13,266 nucleotides of DNA from Ettlia oleoabundans (Eukaryota > Chlorophyta > Chlorophyceae > Chlamydomonadales): assembly GCA_019693395.1 (NCBI GenBank), contig JAAMXP010004460.1, forward strand, positions 1 through 13,266, in the 5' to 3' direction. Shown here one piece after another: positions 11,279 through 13,266 of the stretch (positions are counted from its first letter, which is position 1; each line of letters begins with the position of its first letter). A program made the position numbers and the translations under genes. Below the pieces are notes generated by a model. The model saw only the letters and a list, made by a program, of their open reading frames with translations, was not told the origin of the DNA and did no database searches.

Positions 11279-13232
11279 TCACGACAAGTCATCCCACTCC
11301 TCCTCGCTGGGCAGCAGTACCAGATTTTCAGTGGCCAGGTCCCGCCACTGCACGCCGCTGCTGGGGCTGCCCAGAAGCTTGCCGTTGCGGCCAAACAGCG
11401 TGATGCCGCCTGCTGGGGGAACTAGGTCGGGAGCGCCTGTGCGGGGGGTAAAGGAGCGTTGGCCAGACATGCGCAGCAAGATTTTCTTGCCAGACGTGTT
11501 GACCACGGATATCTGCAGCACAAAAACGGACGCAACATTTGCACTTTAAACCAGTTGGAATTAAATCTTCGTTGATTTGATTCTTTATCCCTGGAGAACA
11601 ACCATGAAACCATGACACAAGAGCCAGGGTGTCCACCTGCGCTGTCATGTTTGCGTCCTCCGTGTGGCTGGTCACATTGTTAAAAAAAAGGATGCACACC
11701 TGCAGCCAGTGCATGGACAAACCCCCCTCAGCAACAACTGACGTTCTGGCTGCAGGTGAATGACGGACCGCCCTCAGCAACAACTGAGGCCTGATTGCCG
11801 GCGCGTGGGGAGTGTGATGGTAGTGTAATACTGCTCTGAAGTTATAAACATCACGTAGACCAAATTCAAAGTCATGGGTTTTCAAGTACCGGAACCTGCA
11901 ACTCACAATGCCCGTGCACAGAAAGCGCGGCAGATTTGACTGCCTTACCTGGTCTTGGGATTTGGGGAAGGAATGGTAGACTGTCTTGGTGACCTGCACA
12001 CAGAAGCAGCAGGCACGGCAATGCAGAGTTAGGCTGCTTATCAGCAAAATCTTTAAACTATCCTTCTTTTTTTGTTCTAGTAGTTTATTGCTTTTCCCGT
12101 ATATTTTCTTCTTTTTTCACCGTTCTTGAAAAAAAGAGCAAAATTCAAAATGGCTGTTACAGGGCTGTACAGGCAAGGCTGAAGCTGCCACCATGTCGCA
12201 TCATTTAGCCGTGCTGGGGGCTGCACCACCAGGCGCCAAGGCAACTGCCAGACAGCCTCAAGCTGCTGCCGCACCACAGGTGCAAAACCAGGCACACACG
12301 AGGGCACAGTTGACCCCTGTCAGTGCGGCGGTGTCTAGAACTCACCTGCTGATTAGTCAGCCTGTTTCTGTAGGTAAAGTTGATGATGGTACGGGAGGCC
12401 GTTTGGAACTGGAAAGAAATGGAGGCAGTGGTGTTGGTTGGTCCCAAGATTGCCGACAGCGGGTCGTCCGGAACGGTCAACCATGAAGGGACCTCTAACT
12501 CAAAGTTTTTGGGATCCTCATTGGAATCCCCTTTCCTCTCGGAAGACTTCCATGAAACCCGGAAGTCGCCCGTGCCGCCCTCTACCCCAACGCCGCACCC
12601 CGCAAACTCGGACAACGGCCACACGGCGTTGTGTGGCAGCACACCGCGGCCCCGGAAGGCCTGCAGCAGGCAGGACAACCCAAGCAGGCCTTGCACCAAG
12701 AAGACTGCGACCGCTGGACTTTGATAGATTAGAAAGCGCAAGGCTGCAGCTGCATGTGTGCAAGAGGGGGGATGTCTGCTGGACTGTAACAAGATGGCCA
12801 AGCCAGGCAAGGGTAGGGCAGGCAAGGGCAGGGCAGGCAAGGGTAGGGCAGCCACGGCAAGCGGGACATATGCAGCGGGACAAGGCACCCGCCAGGCAGT
12901 ACAGCACAGAGGCTGTTTGGCAGCAAAGCAAGGATGCCTCCGGTTGGGCAGGCTAAGCAAAGAGAGAATGAGTAGGGACTTGGGTGGCACTGTGGGCTTG
13001 GTTTTCATTGCATAACTGTATGCTCACCACGCGGATTGCATTGCGGCAGGCGTATGCAATCCTTCCTGCTGCGGTGGTGATGTTTGCCATCGTTACGCGT
13101 GCCCCCAGGCCCGCAATGGGGCAGCTGGCGCATCCAGAGGCGCCGCACACGTTGTTGGGGCAGCCCTCACAGCGCACGCAGCGTGCTGCGGTGGGGACCA
13201 GCGGGTGCTTGGCGCGGAAGTGGCCTGCAGGG
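11279..13232 (-). CDS. Unrecognised protein with Cys-rich module and probable beta-rich C-terminal region, 5' partial
   Basis: Proposed minus-strand exons are about 13232-13028, 12660-12346, 11993-11949 and 11512-11279, ending in TGA; internal junctions are phase 0 with GT-AG borders. The first visible exon encodes a cysteine cluster (CSPAGHF, then CVRCEGCPNNVCGASGCASC) with spacing C-X2-C-X2-C-X4-C-X4-C-X2-C. The later exons encode a likely beta-rich region (SISFQFQTASRTIINFTYRN, ISVVNTSGKKILLRMSGQ, ITLFGRNGKLLGSP) and an acidic end, SEEEWDDLS. Several N-X-S/T sequons (NIT, NTT, NFT, NTS) would allow glycosylation if the protein is secreted, but no signal peptide is visible because the start is outside the window. 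The cysteine spacing could be metal-binding or disulfide-bonded. I do not recognise the family. The three downstream exons look firm; linkage to the Cys-rich exon and its exact 5' edge (13232 or 13224) are less sure. Confidence 0.6.
11513..11948 (-). other. Gene 4 intron with a 17 bp direct repeat
   Basis: Donor GTAAGG at 11948, acceptor CTGCAG at 11518-11513. It contains two exact copies of a 17-base sequence starting CCCTCAGCAACAAC at 11725-11741 and 11771-11787. Otherwise nothing recognised. Confidence 0.65.
11994..12345 (-). other. Gene 4 intron, no gene inside
   Basis: Donor GTGAGT at 12345, acceptor TGTGTGCAG ending at 11994. It contains an AT-rich, T-run segment at about 12060-12150 (plus strand), unusual for the window. 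No coding signal. Confidence 0.6.
12806..12850. repeat. 15 bp minisatellite, three copies, in gene 4 intron
   Basis: GGCAAGGGTAGGGCA at 12806-12820 and 12836-12850, with a one-base variant at 12821-12835. It lies in the intron between gene 4's first two visible exons. Confidence 0.95.
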
Positions 13233-13245
13233 CTGCAGTATGATT

Positions 13246-13266
13246 GGGGGGGGGGGGGGGGGGGGG
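13246..13266. repeat. Poly(G) run of 21 at right edge
   Basis: A homopolymer ends the window. On the minus strand it forms part of the pyrimidine tract before the presumed acceptor of gene 4's first visible exon. The true run length is uncertain. Confidence 0.9.

Noticed and set aside
12438..12956. 172-codon plus-strand frame
   Set aside because: Antisense to gene 4's coding exon and to its minisatellite; no family resemblance.
13028..13232. Gene 4 as dynactin p62 (DCTN4)
   Set aside because: Only a loose resemblance around KHPL and the CXXC pair; the downstream exons do not follow the DCTN4 order.

Overview
The window looks like nuclear DNA of a green alga, probably a Chlorella-like chlorophyte. 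The evidence is GC-rich coding sequence with G/C-biased third codon positions, four genes split into many short exons by introns of roughly 100-460 bases, alanine/glycine-rich linkers, pentanucleotide TGTAA polyadenylation signals, and proteins whose best resemblance is to land-plant families. All exon models were built by hand from splice sites, reading phase and remembered family sequences; no alignment was run. I see no bacterial, viral, organellar, tRNA, rRNA, transposon or CRISPR signal.

Layout. (1) 127-4428 (+): the C-terminal 682 residues of a Furry / cell-morphogenesis (Tao3/Mor2) ARM-repeat scaffold in eight exons; its start lies upstream of the window. (2) 5008-7037 (-): complete HOP2 (PSMC3IP/TBPIP), the meiotic homologous-pairing protein, six exons, 226 aa. 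(3) 7261-10493 (+): complete ARFGAP2/3-type (Glo3, plant AGD8-10) Arf GTPase-activating protein, seven exons, 467 aa. (4) 11279 to about 13232 (-): the C-terminal part of a gene I do not recognise, with a cysteine-rich module followed by a probable beta-rich region, four visible exons, its start lying beyond the right edge.

Genes 1 and 2 are convergent, 2 and 3 are head-to-head across about 220 bases, and 3 and 4 are convergent. This is ordinary eukaryotic housekeeping/meiosis gene order; the four products belong to different processes (cell polarity, meiotic recombination, COPI vesicle traffic, unknown) and there is no operon or joint system. The points worth a second look are the unrecognised gene 4, two probable GC-AG introns in the Furry gene, copies of a splice-acceptor junction inside a HOP2 intron, a G-quadruplex-capable repeat beside a HOP2 splice donor, and several small intronic tandem repeats. 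Both window ends fall in simple repeats ((AC)10 on the left, a 21-base G run on the right).
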